Shown in pieces: positions 62,051 to 64,000 of a DNA stretch of 64,000 bases. The stretch is taken from the NCBI RefSeq assembly GCF_003148745.1, contig NZ_QGGU01000007.1, positions 186,001-250,000 of the forward strand, in the 5' to 3' direction. The DNA comes from Pleionea mediterranea. Lineage in GTDB: Bacteria; Pseudomonadota; Gammaproteobacteria; Enterobacterales; Kangiellaceae. The first letter of the stretch is position 1, and every line of letters starts with the position of its first letter. The notes beneath the pieces were generated by a model. It saw only the letters and a program-made list of their open reading frames with translations, did not search any database and was not told the DNA's origin. The position numbers were made by a program, and so were the translations under genes.

Positions 62051-64000
62051 TTATTTCATGGCCTCCAGCTCTTCCCAGCGTTCCATTTTCTGCTCCATTT
62101 TTTGCTGCAAATCAGCCAGTTGCTGAAACACCTGCTGCATTTCATCAGGCGTCTTGGCTTGAAACTCGCTTGTCTGAGTTTGCTGCTCAATGGCATCAAT
62201 ATCATTTTCGATTTGTTCAAGCTGTTCCGGAATTGCATCCAGTTCCCGTTGAAACTTATACGATAATTTTGCCGGTTTCGGTTTATTAGCAACTGATTTA
62301 TCTGACGACAACGCATTGCCTTGCTGTTGCCCTTGTTGCTTATGACTCGAATGCTTCTCTGATGAATGATTATCTGAAGAATCGCTGCCTGCAGAGGGCT
62401 TCTTATTACGTAACTGAGATTGTTCTTTTTGAGCCCTGTAGCGTCGATAGTCGTTATAACCGCCTTCTATTTCAACAATGTGGCCAGCCTTTTTGCTCTG
62501 ATCCTGTATAGCACCCAGATTAGCACCCGATCGTGCACTATCGATATCATCTGTTTCAAACACCAGCAGTGAAGCAACCACATTATCAAGAAAGCGTCGA
62601 TCATGGCTGATCACAACAACAGTGCCTTTAAACGCCACCAGCTGACTTTCCAGTAACTCCAGTGTTTCTATATCCAGATCATTGGTAGGCTCATCCAGAA
62701 TCAGCAGATTGGCCGAACGGGTAAATAGCTTGGCCAACACCAGACGACTCACTTCGCCACCGGATAAGGCGCTTGCTGGTGTTCGCATTCGCTCTGGACC
62801 AAAGCCGTAATCCGCCAGATAACTGATCACGTGCTTTTTCTCGCCATTGACTTCAAGAAAGTCACGACCTTCACCGACATTATCGAAAATGGATAAATCA
62901 GGATTAACCGTCGAACGCATCTGATCGAAATATGCAATATCAAGTTGTGTACCCAGTTCAACGGTTCCGCTGTCTGGCTCCAGTTCACCCAGAATCATTT
63001 TGATGAGAGAGCTTTTACCGCAGCCATTTGGCCCCAGAACCCCTATTTTGTCGCCTTTAATTACCGAAGTGCTGTAATTTTGAAACAGTATTTTATCGCC
63101 GCGGGTTAAAGTGGCATTTTCCAGCACGGCCACCAGCTTGCCGGATTGACCACCACTTTTTACATTCAATTGCGCCGTTGACTGTCTTGTTCGCCGCTCG
63201 GCATGCTGTTGACGCATTTTCTTTAACGCCCTGACCCGTCCTTCATTGCGGGTTCTTCTGGCTTTTATCCCCTGACGAATCCACTTCTCTTCGTTGGCCA
63301 GCTTTTTATCAAATTCTGAATTCGTTTTCGTTTCGTCACTTAACTGTTTTTCTTTACTTTCAACATAAGCATCATAAGGCGCAGGGAACACTGAAATAAT
63401 ACCGCGATCAATTTCCCAAACTTTGCTCACCACAGCATCAATAAACTGACGATCATGGGAAATCAACAAGAGTGCGCCTTTATACTGTTTCAAGGACTCT
63501 TCCAGCCACTCTATGGTGTCGAGATCAAGATGGTTGGTCGGTTCGTCGAGCAGTAACAAATCAGGCTCTGCAGCCAGACATTCGGCTAAGGATACGCGTC
63601 TGCGCCAGCCGCCTGATAATGTCGATAGCAACACGTCGCCATCGAGATTAAGTCGGGTAAGCACTTTGTCGACTTTCTGCTGCCACTGCCAGCCATTGGT
63701 GCGATCCAGTAGATCGTGCAGCTGATTGATTTCGCTTTCGGAACCACCTGTTTCAAGCAAATGTTGGTACTTATCCAATGCAAGCTTGATGTCTTCAACG
63801 CCTTTAGACACATAATCAAAGACACTGATATCCAGAGATTCCGGTAATGACTGTGCCAGGTAGCGCACACGAAGCGCTTTTTGTTGCTGCAATTCACCTG
63901 AGTCGGGCTTATTGATTTGCGCAACCAGTTTTAACAGAGAAGACTTGCCCGCTCCATTTCGACCGACAATAGCCACTTTTTCACCCGCCGACAGTGAAAA
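62051..64000 (-). CDS. uup: ABC-F ATPase Uup (N-terminus beyond window)
   Basis: Soluble protein with two ABC cassettes and a C-terminal coiled coil that binds DNA and suppresses transposon excision and affects ribosomes. The frame runs to the window edge, so the first cassette's start is missing. Walker A of cassette one is GRNGAGKSS, signature LSGGWRRRVSLAE; cassette two has GPNGCGKSS and LSGGEVSRLV. Both have LLDEPTNHLD/LILDEPTNDLD Walker B motifs. The last about 80 residues (EQLEQIENDIDAIEQQ) form the coiled coil specific to Uup. Confidence 0.94.
   Translation of the reverse strand, partial: FSLSAGEKVAIVGRNGAGKSSLLKLVAQINKPDSGELQQQKALRVRYLAQSLPESLDISVFDYVSKGVEDIKLALDKYQHLLETGGSESEINQLHDLLDRTNGWQWQQKVDKVLTRLNLDGDVLLSTLSGGWRRRVSLAECLAAEPDLLLLDEPTNHLDLDTIEWLEESLKQYKGALLLISHDRQFIDAVVSKVWEIDRGIISVFPAPYDAYVESKEKQLSDETKTNSEFDKKLANEEKWIRQGIKARRTRNEGRVRALKKMRQQHAERRTRQSTAQLNVKSGGQSGKLVAVLENATLTRGDKILFQNYSTSVIKGDKIGVLGPNGCGKSSLIKMILGELEPDSGTVELGTQLDIAYFDQMRSTVNPDLSIFDNVGEGRDFLEVNGEKKHVISYLADYGFGPERMRTPASALSGGEVSRLVLAKLFTRSANLLILDEPTNDLDIETLELLESQLVAFKGTVVVISHDRRFLDNVVASLLVFETDDIDSARSGANLGAIQDQSKKAGHIVEIEGGYNDYRRYRAQKEQSQLRNKKPSAGSDSSDNHSSEKHSSHKQQGQQQGNALSSDKSVANKPKPAKLSYKFQRELDAIPEQLEQIENDIDAIEQQTQTSEFQAKTPDEMQQVFQQLADLQQKMEQKMERWEELEAMK

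Overview
This window reads as chromosomal DNA of an aerobic, proteolytic marine-type gammaproteobacterium with moderately low GC. The rluC/rne divergent pair, rmf, CysB, PilU, Prc and a LiuR-controlled leucine pathway are all gammaproteobacterial. The mix of secreted peptidases (two DUF885 proteins, an S46 dipeptidyl-peptidase, an isoaspartyl peptidase) with amino-acid catabolism resembles the Kangiella/Aliikangiella group; that placement is inference, not proof. No prophage, insertion sequence or CRISPR array was seen.

Layout. 1-6724 (minus) is a photolyase operon: DUF523/DUF1722 protein, photolyase, NTF2-like protein, SDR, FAD oxidoreductase, DUF1365 and cyclopropane-fatty-acid synthase (cut by the window edge). 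Its make-up matches known light or singlet-oxygen stress regulons. 6927-9718 holds a DUF885 peptidase and a PhyH-type dioxygenase whose 3' end is a 15-bp repeat array. 9768-12570 is the divergent cysK/cysB pair, with an unusually long structured leader before cysB. 12723-19608 carries a small heat-shock protein with a sigma-32 promoter and a ROSE-like leader, KamA, a B12-type radical SAM protein, a GltB-like FMN protein, a glutaredoxin, a SprT-like protein and a truncated haemoglobin. 19630-20156 is tRNA-Ser(GGA) with a degenerate repeat array on its 3' flank. 20369-23908 holds pilU, a secreted methyltransferase, nadA and the small gene rmf.

24457-35850 is a complete leucine/isovalerate (liu) operon. 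It runs from LiuR with a 28-bp perfect palindromic operator, through isovaleryl-CoA dehydrogenase, thiolase, a second acyl-CoA dehydrogenase, methylcrotonyl-CoA carboxylase, methylglutaconyl-CoA hydratase and HMG-CoA lyase, to a two-subunit CoA-transferase. Together these take isovaleryl-CoA to acetyl-CoA and activate and cleave the acetoacetate produced. Secreted peptidases follow (S46 and DUF885), which would supply amino acids to it.

40568-51254 holds a small membrane protein/XRE pair, HAD and rluC facing rne with its long leader, a stand-alone methionine aminopeptidase, isoaspartyl peptidase, MAPEG protein, periplasmic cyclophilin and FabF. 51289-64000 holds Prc, a YiiX-like permuted hydrolase, a GlyGly-CTERM surface protein facing an MbnP/MbnH copper pair, a secreted metallo-beta-lactamase-fold protein, phenylalanine hydroxylase and Uup (cut by the window edge).

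The observation most worth following is the cysB leader (11238-11552). A short reading frame with two nearby Cys codons sits just before mutually exclusive antiterminator and terminator helices, and a second short reading frame overlaps the cysB ribosome-binding site. This looks like cysteine-sensing attenuation of the cysteine regulator.
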